Positions 27,759-37,117 of a stretch of DNA of 64,000 bases are shown piece by piece (the stretch's first letter is position 1; each line of letters begins with the position of its first letter). The notes under the pieces were generated by a model. That model saw nothing but the letters and a program-made list of their open reading frames with translations, was not told where the DNA came from and did no database searches. The DNA comes from Nocardioides sp. YIM 152315 (lineage in GTDB: Bacteria > Actinomycetota > Actinomycetes > Propionibacteriales > Nocardioidaceae): positions 355,342-419,341 of the forward strand of contig NZ_JARGER010000037.1 in assembly GCF_029210375.1 (NCBI RefSeq), in the 5' to 3' direction. A program made the translations under genes and the position numbers.

Positions 27759-29165
27759 GTGACGGACGCCGCAGGATCGGTCGCAGGGTCGGGAGGGGTC
27801 CGCCTGGGCACGGCCGCCGGCCGGGCGGTCGTCGCGGCCGCCGTGCTCGGTTCGGGCATGACGATGCTCGACGGGACCGTCGTCAACGTCGCGCTGCGCA
27901 CGATCGGCGACGACCTCGACGCCTCGCTCGCGCAGCTGCAGTGGATCTCGAACGGCTACCTGCTCTCGCTGGCGAGCTTCATCCTGCTGGGCGGGTCGCT
28001 GGGTGACCGGTACGGCCGGCGGCGGATGTTCGTGGTCGGCACGGTCTGGTTCGCCGCCGCCTCCCTGCTGTGCGGGGTGGCGCCGACGGCCGAGGTCCTG
28101 ATCGCGGCCCGGGTGCTGCAGGGCTGCGGCGCCGCGCTGCTGACGCCCGGCAGCCTCGCGATGATCCAGGGGGCGTTCGTGCGCGCGGACCGCGCCGCCG
28201 CCATCGGCGCGTGGTCGGGCCTGGGCAGCATCGCCGCGGCGATCGGTCCGTTCGTGGGCGGCGGGCTGGTGGAGTACGCCCACTGGCGCTGGATCTTCCT
28301 GATCAACCTGCCCCTGGCCGTCGTGACGGTGTTGATCGCCCAGCAGGCCGTCCCCGAGACGCTCGACCCGAACGCGCCACGCCGCTTCGACCTCGTCGGC
28401 GCGCTGATGGCGGCGCTCTTCCTGGGCGGCATCACCTATGCGCTGATCGAGTGGGGAGACCCACTCGCGCCGTGGGCCGTGGTGCTGGCCGCACTCGCCG
28501 GCGCGGCGTACGTCGTCGACGAGCGCCGCAGCGACCACCCGATGCTGCCGCTGGGCATCTTCGCCGACCGCACGTTCAGCGCCGCCAACGCGATGACGCT
28601 GGTCGTCTACGCGGCTCTCGGCGCCGTGCTCTTCTTCCTGGTGCTCCAGCTCCAGACCGTCAGCGGCTACACCGCGCTCGAGGCGGGGGTCGCGACCCTG
28701 CCGATCACGGTCTGCATGCTCTTCCTGGCGAAGAAGGGCGGCGAGCTCGCGACCCGCATCGGCCCGCGGATCCCGATGACCGTGGGGCCACTCGTGATGG
28801 CGGCGGGCACCCTGCTCCTGCTCGGCGTCGACGACGACCTCAGCTACTGGCGCGACGTGCTGCCCGGGCTCACCGTCTTCGGCCTCGGCCTCGCCCTGAT
28901 GGTCGCGCCGCTCACCGCGACCGTGCTCGCGGCGGCGCCGGACGAGCACGCCGGCATCGCCAGCGGCGTCAACAACGCCGTCGCCCGGGCGGGCTCGCTC
29001 CTCGCAGTCGCCGCGCTGCCGGTCGCCGTCGGCCTCGGCGGAGAGGAGTACGCCGATCCGGTCGCGCTCGACGCGGCGTACGACTCCGCCACCGTCATCT
29101 GCGCCGTGCTGCTCGCGCTGGGCGGTCTGATCTCGTGGGTGACGATCCGGCGGCCGGAGGGCTAG
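27759..29165 (+). CDS. DHA2-type MFS drug exporter (EmrB/QacA-like)
   Basis: About 468 residues with 14 predicted helices. Motif A, GGSLGDRYGRRR, is in the loop after helix 2, and the motif C region LTPGSLAMIQGAF and GPFVGGGL mark a drug:H+ antiporter. The start is GTG 27759. The upstream in-frame GTG at 27708 would add a hydrophilic stretch overlapping the regulatory gap. It is divergent from the di-iron protein gene. Substrate is unknown. Confidence 0.88.
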   Translation: MTDAAGSVAGSGGVRLGTAAGRAVVAAAVLGSGMTMLDGTVVNVALRTIGDDLDASLAQLQWISNGYLLSLASFILLGGSLGDRYGRRRMFVVGTVWFAAASLLCGVAPTAEVLIAARVLQGCGAALLTPGSLAMIQGAFVRADRAAAIGAWSGLGSIAAAIGPFVGGGLVEYAHWRWIFLINLPLAVVTVLIAQQAVPETLDPNAPRRFDLVGALMAALFLGGITYALIEWGDPLAPWAVVLAALAGAAYVVDERRSDHPMLPLGIFADRTFSAANAMTLVVYAALGAVLFFLVLQLQTVSGYTALEAGVATLPITVCMLFLAKKGGELATRIGPRIPMTVGPLVMAAGTLLLLGVDDDLSYWRDVLPGLTVFGLGLALMVAPLTATVLAAAPDEHAGIASGVNNAVARAGSLLAVAALPVAVGLGGEEYADPVALDAAYDSATVICAVLLALGGLISWVTIRRPEG

Positions 29166-29177
29166 ACTCGACGCGTT

Positions 29178-29213
29178 GGTGCGCATCCCGAAATGAGTTG
29201 CATCATGCGCAAC
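29178..29213. promoter_or_regulatory. Double operator, site pair 1 (metF-like gene)
   Basis: Two 17-mers 19 bp apart: GGTGCGCATCCCGAAAT (29178) and GTTGCATCATGCGCAAC (29197). They fit GTTGCG-N5-CGCAAC; the second site is the stronger. It overlaps the likely start codons of the metF-like gene. The same arrangement is found at 38040, 39165 and 46709. Confidence 0.7.
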
Positions 29214-30053
29214 AAGCCATCGAACCGTCAGACGCTGACGCGGCTGCTCGAGCAGGCCCGTTACGAGGTGCTGCCCACGCCGAGCACGGAGCAGAAGGTG
29301 CTCGACCACGTGCCCCGCGACGTCGTCGTCACGGTGACCGCGTCGCCGAGCAAGGGCCTCGAGGCGACGCTCGACCTCGCCGAGCGGCTGACCGGGCACG
29401 GGTACGTCGTCGTGCCCCACCTGGCGGCCCGGATGGTGGCGGGACGCACCGAGCTGGCCGAGATCGCCGATCGCCTGACGGGGAAGGGCATCTCGCGCAT
29501 CTTCGTGCCCGGCGGCGACGCCGACCCGGCGGGCAGCTATCCCGACGCGCTGTCACTGCTCGAGGACCTCGCCGCGCTCGGCCGACCGTTCGCCCAGGTC
29601 GGCATCACCGGCTACCCCGAGTCGCATCCCACGATCACCGACGACCTGACGGTGCAGTCGATGTGGGACAAGCGCCGCTTCGCCACCCACGTCGTCAGCA
29701 ACCTGACCTTCGACCCCGGGGTGCTGCGCGACTGGGTGCACCGGATGCGCGGGCGCGGGATCACGATGCCGCTGCTGCTCGGCATCCCCGGCCCGGTCGA
29801 GCGGACCAAGCTGCTGGCGATGGCCACGAAGATCGGCGTGGGCGAGTCGACCCGCTTCCTGGCCAAGCACAAGGGCACCTTCGCCCGCCTCGCGGCTCCG
29901 GGCGGCTTCACCGGCGAGTCGTTCCTCGAGAGGTGTGCGCCCACCCTGGGCGAACCGACCGCCCTCGTCGAGGGCCTGCACGTCTTCACGTTCAACCAGA
30001 TCGCCGAGACCGAGGCGTGGCGCCAGGACCTGCTGCGGCGGTCGAGCCGCTGA
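29193..30053 (+). CDS. Methylenetetrahydrofolate reductase-like protein
   Basis: 286 residues resembling MetF-superfamily (beta/alpha)8 flavoproteins, which interconvert methyl- and methylene-tetrahydrofolate. Visible features are EVLPTPSTEQK, VTVTASPSKGLEATLDLAE, RIFVPGGDADPAGSYPDAL, VGITGYPESHP and FVTFNQIAETEAW-like ends (VFTFNQIAETEAWR). It is shorter and more divergent than housekeeping MetF, as in catabolic C1 clusters. The start may be 29193 or 29205; both lie within the double operator. The inferred role is oxidation of methyl-THF made by the nearby corrinoid demethylase. Confidence 0.75.
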   Translation: MSCIMRNKPSNRQTLTRLLEQARYEVLPTPSTEQKVLDHVPRDVVVTVTASPSKGLEATLDLAERLTGHGYVVVPHLAARMVAGRTELAEIADRLTGKGISRIFVPGGDADPAGSYPDALSLLEDLAALGRPFAQVGITGYPESHPTITDDLTVQSMWDKRRFATHVVSNLTFDPGVLRDWVHRMRGRGITMPLLLGIPGPVERTKLLAMATKIGVGESTRFLAKHKGTFARLAAPGGFTGESFLERCAPTLGEPTALVEGLHVFTFNQIAETEAWRQDLLRRSSR

Positions 30054-30060
30054 GTCGAGG

Positions 30061-30717
30061 TCACGCGCCGAGGTCGCGCACGGATCGCGGGACCGGCAGG
30101 TCCACGGCCCACGGCGCGGGGACCGGCGGGTCGAGCACCGTGCGCACCGGCACGAGCCCGCTCCACACGTCCGGCCCGGCGCCCGCCTCCTCCGGGGTGG
30201 CCGGCCAGTCGTCGGCGACCTTGAGGAGCCAGTTGTCCGCGCCGATCGGGAGCGACAGCGCCTGGGTGGCGGCCAGCTCCTTGGGGGTCGAGGGTCGGAC
30301 CTCCGCCGTACGACCCGGGATGAGCACCTCGGAGAAGACGTCGAGAGCGACGTCGTCCACCCGAGTCAGCGCGCCGCGGATGGTGGCCGAGCGGTAGTTG
30401 ACCGACGACTCGAACGTCGTCGGCGCCACCACCAGCGCGTCGAGCGCGAACACCGTGAGCACCGCGGGCGCCCGGGCCGCCACGGCCCGGAGCGCACCGG
30501 CGCCGGTGGAGCCGTGCAGCAGCACCCGGTCGCCGTCGCGCGCGTAGAGCATGGGTACGGCGACGGGCTCGCCGTCCGCCACGGTCGACAGCACCCCGGC
30601 CCACTGGGAGTCGAGCAGCGCGTCGAGCACCGCCCGGTCGGTGACGCCCAGCTCGGGGAGGCGGTGGAGGTCGTGCGCGATGCCTCTTTCCACGCCGGGA
30701 AGGCTATCCGGGCTCAT
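30061..30717 (-). CDS. FMN-binding split-barrel (PPOX-type) protein
   Basis: 218 residues. The split-barrel pattern is AVLDALLDSQWAGVLSTVADGEPVAVPMLYARDGDRVLLHGSTGAGAL (about 28-75), as in pyridoxamine-phosphate-oxidase-like flavin or deazaflavin (F420) proteins; the exact cofactor cannot be told. The start ATG 30717 overlaps the stop of the DUF1638 gene as ATGA, so it is the last gene of the corrinoid operon. A role in flavin or corrinoid redox chemistry is possible but unsupported. Confidence 0.75.
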   Translation of the reverse strand: MSPDSLPGVERGIAHDLHRLPELGVTDRAVLDALLDSQWAGVLSTVADGEPVAVPMLYARDGDRVLLHGSTGAGALRAVAARAPAVLTVFALDALVVAPTTFESSVNYRSATIRGALTRVDDVALDVFSEVLIPGRTAEVRPSTPKELAATQALSLPIGADNWLLKVADDWPATPEEAGAGPDVWSGLVPVRTVLDPPVPAPWAVDLPVPRSVRDLGA

Positions 30718-31334
30718 CCTGCGACGGTACGACGCAGCGCGTCCTCCAGCCGCGCGTGCCCGGTCTCGACGACGGTGAGTGGGAGGCCGATCCGGTCGGC
30801 CGCCCCGGCGGCCAGTCGGCGCAGCTCGTCGTCCGGCGCCTGCGCCAGCCAGACGACGCGGGTGTAGTGGCCGAAGTAGGCGTCACGCAGCTCGGGCCAC
30901 CGGTCGAGGCCGAGCTCCTGCTCGACGGTCCGCGCGAACGACCTGACCAGGAAGTCGGTGAGCAGGTAGGTGCCCGGCTGCTCGTCGAAGAACCGCCCGA
31001 TGCGCGACGCCCCGGCGTACACGTCGTAGCAGTGCAGGCCGGGCAGCCGGGCCAGCCCGAGCTCGGCGCAGACGGCGTCGAGCGCGCCGTAGGTGCCGCA
31101 GTCGGCGTATCCGACGACGACGGACGAGTAGGACGCCTGCAGCGGGCCCGCCAGCCGGCGCACCGCGTCGGCGATCAGATGGGGCTGGTTGTGCAGCAGC
31201 GGCGGCAGCGGGTGGACGTCGACGGGCCAGCCGTGGCGGGCCACGATCTCCAGGCAGGGCTGGGCGATCGCGCCACAGGCGACGAGCGCGGTCCTGAGGC
31301 TTCGAGAGGGGCGCAGAACGCCCTCCTCAACCAC
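30714..31334 (-). CDS. DUF1638 protein in the corrinoid operon
   Basis: About 206 residues. It resembles DUF1638: LVACGAIAQPCLEIV near the start, HNQPHLIADAVR, SSVVVGYADCGTYGALDAVC and LHCYDVYAGASRI, with conserved Cys and His that could bind metal. The family is known beside methyltransferase/corrinoid genes in other prokaryotes; the activity is unknown. The N-terminus is odd: the only plausible start is GTG 31334, which lies inside the dispersed repeat, so the first dozen residues are repeat-encoded. It follows the activator gene with an eight-base overlap. Confidence 0.7.
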   Translation of the reverse strand: MVEEGVLRPSRSLRTALVACGAIAQPCLEIVARHGWPVDVHPLPPLLHNQPHLIADAVRRLAGPLQASYSSVVVGYADCGTYGALDAVCAELGLARLPGLHCYDVYAGASRIGRFFDEQPGTYLLTDFLVRSFARTVEQELGLDRWPELRDAYFGHYTRVVWLAQAPDDELRRLAAGAADRIGLPLTVVETGHARLEDALRRTVAG

Positions 31335-31336
31335 CG
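31298..31336. repeat. Dispersed repeat, copy 2, inserted at a gene junction
   Basis: GGCTTCGAGA, a short GC hairpin (GGGGCG...CGCCC) and CCTCAACCACCG, matching the unit at 15058. On the minus strand it supplies the stop codon (cggtggtTGAgg) of the corrinoid activator and the start region of the DUF1638 gene. Confidence 0.7.
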
Positions 31337-33189
31337 AAGGAGAGCTGGTCGACGAAGAGGTCGTTGAAGTCGGCGCGGTCGGAGAGCTCGACATAGGTCA
31401 CCTCCTCGAGCAGCGCTCGGGCGCCCGCGCGCTCACGGACGGAGAGGAGCGCCATCTTGGCGCCCTCGCCCGCGACGTTGCCGGCGGCGACGATGCGCAG
31501 CACCGGGAGCTTCGGGACGAGCCCGATCCGGACGGCCGAGGCGGCGGAGAGGTAGGAGCCGAAGGACCCGGCGAGCAGCACCTGCTGGACGTCGCGGTGC
31601 TCGAGGCCGAGCTCCTCGAGCAGCAGCGTCCAGCCGGTCGAGATCGCGGCCTTCGCGAACTGGAGTTCCCGCACGTCGCGCTGCGAGAGCACGACGCAGT
31701 CCTCGGGCTCGGCGTCCGGCGTCGGCCGGTGGAGCACGAAGACGCGCTCCTGCCCGAGGTAGGTGAGCCGGTCGGCGAGCGAGGGCGCGATCTCCTTGGC
31801 GACGTCGTCGGCGACATACCGCCCGGACGCGTCGAGGAGCCCGACCTTCACCAGCTCGGCCACCGCGTCGACGAGCCCGGATCCGCAGAGCCCCTTCGGC
31901 TCGACGTCGCCGATGACCCCGAGCTCCACGCCCTCGCCGAGCTTGACCACTTCGACCGCGCCGTCCGCCGCACGCATGCCGCAGCGGATCGCCCCGCCCT
32001 CGAACGCCGGCCCCGCCGGCGCCGCGGTGGAGAGGATCCGGTCGCCGTCGCTGACGACGATCTCGCAGTTGGTGCCGACGTCGATGAAGAGACGGGTGCG
32101 CTTGTCACGGTCCATGCCGGTGGCGAGCATGCCCGCGACGATGTCGCCGCCGACGTACGCGCCGAGGGCCGGGAAGAGCGTGACCCGGGCGCGGGGATGG
32201 AGCGCCAGTCCCAGGTCGGCCGCGAGCAGGTCGGGCGGCTGCGCCGTCGACATGACGAACGGCGCGACGCCCAGCGGCTCCGGGTCGATCCCCAGCGCGA
32301 GCGCCGTCATCGTCGCGTTGCCGGCCAGCGCGACCTCGTAGACGTGCGCCGGGTCGACGCCACCCTCGGTGCAGACCTGCTCCGCCAGCACCGCGAGCGT
32401 CTCGCAGGCGGCGGTCCGCAGTCGACCGAGAGCGTCCGGGTCCAGCATCGTCGCGCTGATCCGGGTGATCACGTCGCCGCCGAAGGGCTGCTGCCGGTTG
32501 AGCATCGACGCCACCGCGACGGGCGTGCCGGTCGAGACGTCGAGCAGTGTCGCGACGACGGTGGTGGTGCCCAGGTCGAAGGCGATGCCGTACGCCGTGC
32601 GCGTGGTGTCGCCCGGCTCGACGTCGACGAGCGCCTCGTCGACCACGACCGCCGTCACCTTGAAGTCGGCCCGGCGGAGCACGGTGGGCAGCCGGCGCAG
32701 CACGTGCAGGTCGGGCACGGGCTCGAGGTCGTCGATCGCCTCGAGCAGCCGGGCGAGGTCGGTGCGCTGGTCGGCGAGCGTGGCCTCGTCGAGCTCGACG
32801 TACCGCTTCTGGATCGCGGGCCGCAGGATCACCTGGCGCCCCACGCCGACGGTCGCGGCCTTGGGCCGGGTGGTGAGCGGCGGGACATCGACCGCCAGGT
32901 CGCGGGTGGCGTTGACCAGGCAGGCGAGCCGCCAGCCGGCGTCGAGCTGCTCGCGGGTGAACGTCTTGACGTCGTGCCGCGTGATGGGTGTGGACCCCTC
33001 GACGCGCACCTTGCACTTGTGGCAGGTGCCGTGGCCGCCGCACGTGGAGTCGATGGCGATGCCGTTCCACGACGCGGCGTCGAAGACGGTGACGCCCGGC
33101 GGCACGCGCACCGTCCGCTGCGCCTCGTCGACCGTGAAGCTCAGGTCGACGCGACCGGTCCCGTCGTGCTCGGCGCCCCGCTCGGTCAT
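31327..33189 (-). CDS. Corrinoid-activating ferredoxin/ASKHA protein (RamA/DUF4445-like)
   Basis: 620 residues. An N-terminal 2Fe-2S ferredoxin domain has C50-x5-C56-x2-C59 and C90 (STCGGHGTCHKCKV ... RLACLV). A linker and a C-terminal ASKHA-type ATPase domain follow (AFDLGTTTVVATLLD near 195, FIDVGTNCEIVV, GLCGSGLVDAVAEL, LLAGSFGSYL). Characterised relatives reduce cob(II)alamin back to active cob(I)alamin at the expense of ATP. The start ATG 33189 overlaps the preceding methyltransferase stop as ATGA. It should repair the corrinoid protein encoded two genes upstream. Confidence 0.9.
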   Translation of the reverse strand: MTERGAEHDGTGRVDLSFTVDEAQRTVRVPPGVTVFDAASWNGIAIDSTCGGHGTCHKCKVRVEGSTPITRHDVKTFTREQLDAGWRLACLVNATRDLAVDVPPLTTRPKAATVGVGRQVILRPAIQKRYVELDEATLADQRTDLARLLEAIDDLEPVPDLHVLRRLPTVLRRADFKVTAVVVDEALVDVEPGDTTRTAYGIAFDLGTTTVVATLLDVSTGTPVAVASMLNRQQPFGGDVITRISATMLDPDALGRLRTAACETLAVLAEQVCTEGGVDPAHVYEVALAGNATMTALALGIDPEPLGVAPFVMSTAQPPDLLAADLGLALHPRARVTLFPALGAYVGGDIVAGMLATGMDRDKRTRLFIDVGTNCEIVVSDGDRILSTAAPAGPAFEGGAIRCGMRAADGAVEVVKLGEGVELGVIGDVEPKGLCGSGLVDAVAELVKVGLLDASGRYVADDVAKEIAPSLADRLTYLGQERVFVLHRPTPDAEPEDCVVLSQRDVRELQFAKAAISTGWTLLLEELGLEHRDVQQVLLAGSFGSYLSAASAVRIGLVPKLPVLRIVAAGNVAGEGAKMALLSVRERAGARALLEEVTYVELSDRADFNDLFVDQLSFGG

Positions 33190-34069
33190 GACGCCGTCGC
33201 GGCGGCCTTCGCCCGGTGGGCGGCGATCCACGCCATGCCCCACTCGTCGTGGTCGAGGAACACGTCGGCCGCCTTGACCGCGTCGACGATCTGCGGCGTG
33301 CGGGTGTCCATGATCGCGCTGGTCAACCCGGCGGTCATCGCCATCGGCAGCCAGGCCGCCCCGAGCGTGTGTCGGTCGGGCATGCCGAAGGAGGTGTTGG
33401 ACGCCCCGCAGGTCATGTTCACGCCGTGCTCGTCGCGGATCCGGCGCATCGTGTCCATCGTCACGAGGGCGGTGGTCGTGTCGGCGCCGATCGGCATCGC
33501 GAGCGGGTCGATCACGATGTCGGCCTTCGCGATGCCGTACTCCTCGGTCGCGACGCGGATGATCTTCGCCGCGAGCTCGAGCCGCTTGTCGGCCTCCATC
33601 GGGATCTCGTCCTCGTCGTTGGGCAGCGCGATGATCGCGGCGTCGTGCCTCTTGACGAGCGGGAGGATCGCGGCGAGCCGGTCGTCCTCGGCGGTGACGG
33701 AGTTGACCAGGGCGCGGCCCTCGTAGACCGACAGCCCGGCCTCGAGCGCCTCGACGACCGACGAGTCGATGCAGATCGGCAGGTCGGTCAGGGACTGCAC
33801 CATCCGGATCGCCCCGGCGAGCAGCTCCGGCTCGTCGGTCAGCGGGACGCCCATGTTGACGTCGAGCACGTCGGCGCCGCCCTCGACCTGGGCCTTGACG
33901 TCGCGCTCGATCGCGGACAGGTCACCGGCGCGGAGCTGCTCCTGGAAGATCCGGCGGCCGGTCGGGTTGATCCGCTCGCCGATCAGGCAGAAGCGCCGGT
34001 CGTGCCCGATCACGACCTCCTTGCGCGCCGATCGCAGCACGGTGTGCAGGGGCGCTCCCTCGTAGGCCA

Positions 34070-34070
<1 letters not shown>
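33186..34070 (-). CDS. Methyltetrahydrofolate:corrinoid methyltransferase (pterin-binding)
   Basis: 294 residues, a TIM barrel of the pterin-binding family: CLIGERINPTGRRIF near 28-42, GADVLDVNMGVPLTDE near 64-79, CIDSS, DPLAMPIGAD and CGASNTSFGMPDR with the conserved Asn. In MtgA/AcsE-like enzymes this protein transfers a methyl group between a corrinoid protein and tetrahydrofolate. Its ATG 34070 overlaps the corrinoid protein's TGA by one base (TGATG). The expected role is to move the methyl group taken by MttB onto tetrahydrofolate. Confidence 0.9.
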
Positions 34071-34731
<661 letters not shown>

Positions 34732-34735
<4 letters not shown>

Positions 34736-35526
34736 GCCACACCCTCCTTGGGCGCTCGGCCGCGCAGGAGCATGGACAGCTGCGCGGCATGGGACGACAG
34801 GTTGGAGCCGAGCTCCTCGAGGCGGTCCTCGAGTCGCGGGGTGGGTCCCGAGATGCCGAGGGCGGCGACGACGTCGCCGCGGGTGCCCCGGACGGGTACG
34901 GCGATGCCGGTCAAGCCGACCTCGAGCTCGTCGTGCGTGACCGTCCACCCGCGCTTGCGGGCGCGGGCGCCGTCGCGGCGCAGCCCCTCGAGGGTCGTGA
35001 TGGTCGCCTCGGTGAGAGGCTGGAGCTCGGTGTCCGGCAGGGGCAGTGCGCCCCACGCGTAGAACACCTTGCCGAGCGCGGAGGAGTGCGCGGGGACCTC
35101 GATCTCGGTCCAGTCGCGGGTGCCGAGCAGATAGCGACTGTCGACCTGGGCGACCTGCACGACCTTCTCGCCGCGGGTCACCGACAGGTGCACGGTCTCG
35201 GAGATCTCCTCGCCGATCTGCTCCATCGCCGGCCGGGCCAGCCGGACCATCTCGTCCCACGGGTCGTGCCGCGCGGCGTACAGCCAGAAGAGGCTGCCGG
35301 CGACGTAGGACCCGTCGTCGTCGCGCTCGAGGAGGCCGCCGCGCTCGAGGGCGGCGAGCATGCGCGACGTCGTCGACTTCGCCAGCCCGCTGGACTCCTG
35401 GAGGTCGCCGAAGGTGAGCGGCTCGTCGGCGTGCACGACCGTCGACACGAGCGCCGCCGCCCGGTCGACGGCCTGGGTGCCCGTGCTCGACTCCGCCGTC
35501 GCCTGTGCCCTCGCCTGCGCCACCAT
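34732..35526 (-). CDS. IclR-family regulator of the corrinoid operon
   Basis: About 264 residues. The N-terminal winged helix (LTFGDLQESSGLAKSTTSRMLAALERGGLLERDDDGSYVAG, about 35-78) is followed by the IclR effector domain (GLTGIAVPVRGTRGDVVAALGISGP). It is the first gene of the leftward operon. ATG 35526 or the next codon GTG could start translation, both after GAGGGAGA. It faces mttB across 70 bp that hold a 30-bp palindromic site, so it probably controls both directions in response to a betaine-like ligand. Confidence 0.9.
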
Positions 35527-35547
35527 TCTCCCTCTGGTCAGTGATCC

Positions 35548-35577
35548 CATGATGTGGAACTGTGGTCCCACATCATG
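35548..35577. promoter_or_regulatory. Palindromic operator between iclR and mttB
   Basis: CATGATGTGG-N10-CCACATCATG, a perfect 10-bp inverted repeat. The inner part (TGTGGAAC ... GTCCCACA) resembles IclR-type TGGAAC/GTTCCA sites. It sits midway in the 70-bp divergent gap, 20 bp before mttB. Confidence 0.7.
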
Positions 35578-35596
35578 AGGTTAGGCAGGAGGACCG

Positions 35597-37036
35597 ATGT
35601 TCCGCAACCAGATGCCGCGATACGAAGTGCTGTCCGAGGAGGCGATGTCGACGCTCGACGGTGGATGGCGACGCCTGGTCAGCGAGATCGGGGTCGAGTT
35701 CATGGACGTCCGCGCCCGCGACCTGTTCGCCGCGGCCGGCCAGAAGGTCGACGACAACACGGTCTTCCTCGACCCCGACTTCGTGCTGGATCAGGTGGCG
35801 AAGGCGCCGCGGGAGTTCGACCTCCAGGCGCGCAACCCCGAGCACTCGGTCCACATCGGCGGCGACGCGATGGCGTTCGGCGCCGTCTACGGTCCGCCGT
35901 TCGTGCGTGAGGGCGACGTCCGCCGCGACGGCACGATGGACGACTTCCGCAACTTCGCGCGCCTCGCGCAGTCCTTCGCCGCGCTCGACTCGGCGGGTGG
36001 CGTGGTCACCGAGCCCAACGACACCCCGCTCGACAGCCGGCACCTCGACATGACCTACGCGCTGCAGACGCTGACCGACAAGGCCTACATGGGCAACGTC
36101 GTCTCCGGAGTCAACGCCCGCGACACGATCGCGATGACCGAGATCCTCTTCGGGTCGCGCGCCGCGATCGAGGAGACCCCGGCGCTGATCTCGCTGATCA
36201 ACTGCAACTCACCGCTGCGCTGGGACGACCGGATGCTCGAGGCGCAGTTCGAGTACTCGGCGGCCAACCAGCCCGTCGTGCTCACGCCGTTCATCCTGAT
36301 GGGCGCGATGTCACCGGTGACGGTGCCCGCCGCGCTGGTGCAGCAGATGGCCGAGGCGCTCTCGGGCATCGCGCTGTCGCAGCTGATCCGGCCGGGCTGC
36401 CCGGTCGTCTTCGGGTCGTTCCTCTCGAACATCGACATGCAGTCCGGCTCGCCGACCTTCGGCACCCCGGAGTCCGGCATCGGCCTGCTCTGCACCGGGC
36501 AGATCGCGCGGCACTTCAACCTCCCGTTCCGCACCGGGGGTGGCCTGACGTCGTCGCAGGTGCCGGACGCGCAGGCCGGCTACGAGGCGCTGATGACGCT
36601 GCTGCCGACGTTCCTCGCCGGCGCCAACTTCGTCATGCACTCCGCGGGCTGGCTCGAGGGCGGCCTGGTGGCGGGCTACGAGAAGTTCGTCATCGACGCC
36701 CAGCTCGTGGAGATGCTGCAGCACGAGTTCACGCCGCTGGAGATCGACGCGGCCTCCCTCGCCTTCGACGCCCACGAGGAGGTCGGCCACGGGGGGCACT
36801 TCCTCGGCGCGATGCACACGATGGAGCGCTTCCGCACCTGCTTCTACCGACCGTTCCTCTCCTCGTCGGAGAACTACGAGCGCTGGATGCGGGGCGGCGC
36901 CAAGGACACCGCCGCCCGCGCCACGGAGATCTATCGCAAGAGGCTCGAGGAGTACGAGCCCCCGCCGCTGGACGACGCGATCCGCGAGGAGCTCGAGGCC
37001 TACGTCGTACGCCGGCGTGCCGAGCTCGGCGATTGA
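35597..37036 (+). CDS. MttB-family (trimethylamine methyltransferase-like) methyltransferase
   Basis: 479 residues with MttB-family sequence throughout (GVEFMDVRARDLFAAAG, RHLDMTYALQTLTDKAYMG, GCPVVFGSFLSNIDMQSGSP, THGGGLTSSQVPDAQAGYE-like, HEEVGHGGHFLGAMHTMERF). There is no in-frame amber codon, so it is a non-pyrrolysine member like glycine-betaine methyltransferase MtgB. That enzyme methylates a Co(I) corrinoid protein with a quaternary amine. CAGGAGG precedes ATG 35597. The adjacent corrinoid operon supplies its partners. Glycine betaine is the favoured substrate from context; proline betaine or carnitine are alternatives. Confidence 0.88.
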   Translation: MFRNQMPRYEVLSEEAMSTLDGGWRRLVSEIGVEFMDVRARDLFAAAGQKVDDNTVFLDPDFVLDQVAKAPREFDLQARNPEHSVHIGGDAMAFGAVYGPPFVREGDVRRDGTMDDFRNFARLAQSFAALDSAGGVVTEPNDTPLDSRHLDMTYALQTLTDKAYMGNVVSGVNARDTIAMTEILFGSRAAIEETPALISLINCNSPLRWDDRMLEAQFEYSAANQPVVLTPFILMGAMSPVTVPAALVQQMAEALSGIALSQLIRPGCPVVFGSFLSNIDMQSGSPTFGTPESGIGLLCTGQIARHFNLPFRTGGGLTSSQVPDAQAGYEALMTLLPTFLAGANFVMHSAGWLEGGLVAGYEKFVIDAQLVEMLQHEFTPLEIDAASLAFDAHEEVGHGGHFLGAMHTMERFRTCFYRPFLSSSENYERWMRGGAKDTAARATEIYRKRLEEYEPPPLDDAIREELEAYVVRRRAELGD

Positions 37037-37044
37037 GAGCCGTC

Positions 37045-37111
37045 GAATCGGGACTTTCTGACGGTCGAGTCGGGAGAAAAGTCCGGATTCAACCGTCAGA
37101 ACTCCCGATTC
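37045..37111. terminator. Long nested hairpin between convergent mttB and purU
   Basis: Outer arms GAATCGGGA/TCCCGATTC, middle arms CTGACGGT/ACCGTCAG, and an inner imperfect pair around GGAGAAAAGTCC, all nested in 67 bp. It probably acts as a bidirectional terminator. Confidence 0.75.
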
Positions 37112-37117
37112 AACGGG

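Noticed and set aside
25731..29420. 1229-codon ORF on the minus strand
   Set aside because: Only the part from 26654 down codes for a protein with a signal peptide and repeats. The rest is antisense or out of frame to the di-iron, MFS and metF-like genes.
35527..35596. Cobalamin riboswitch before the corrinoid genes
   Set aside because: The divergent gap is only 70 bp and is filled by the palindrome and ribosome sites. There is no room for a B12 aptamer and none of its conserved boxes are seen.
35597..37036. Pyrrolysine-containing trimethylamine methyltransferase
   Set aside because: The frame has no internal TAG, so it belongs to the non-pyrrolysine MttB members, whose known substrates are quaternary amines.
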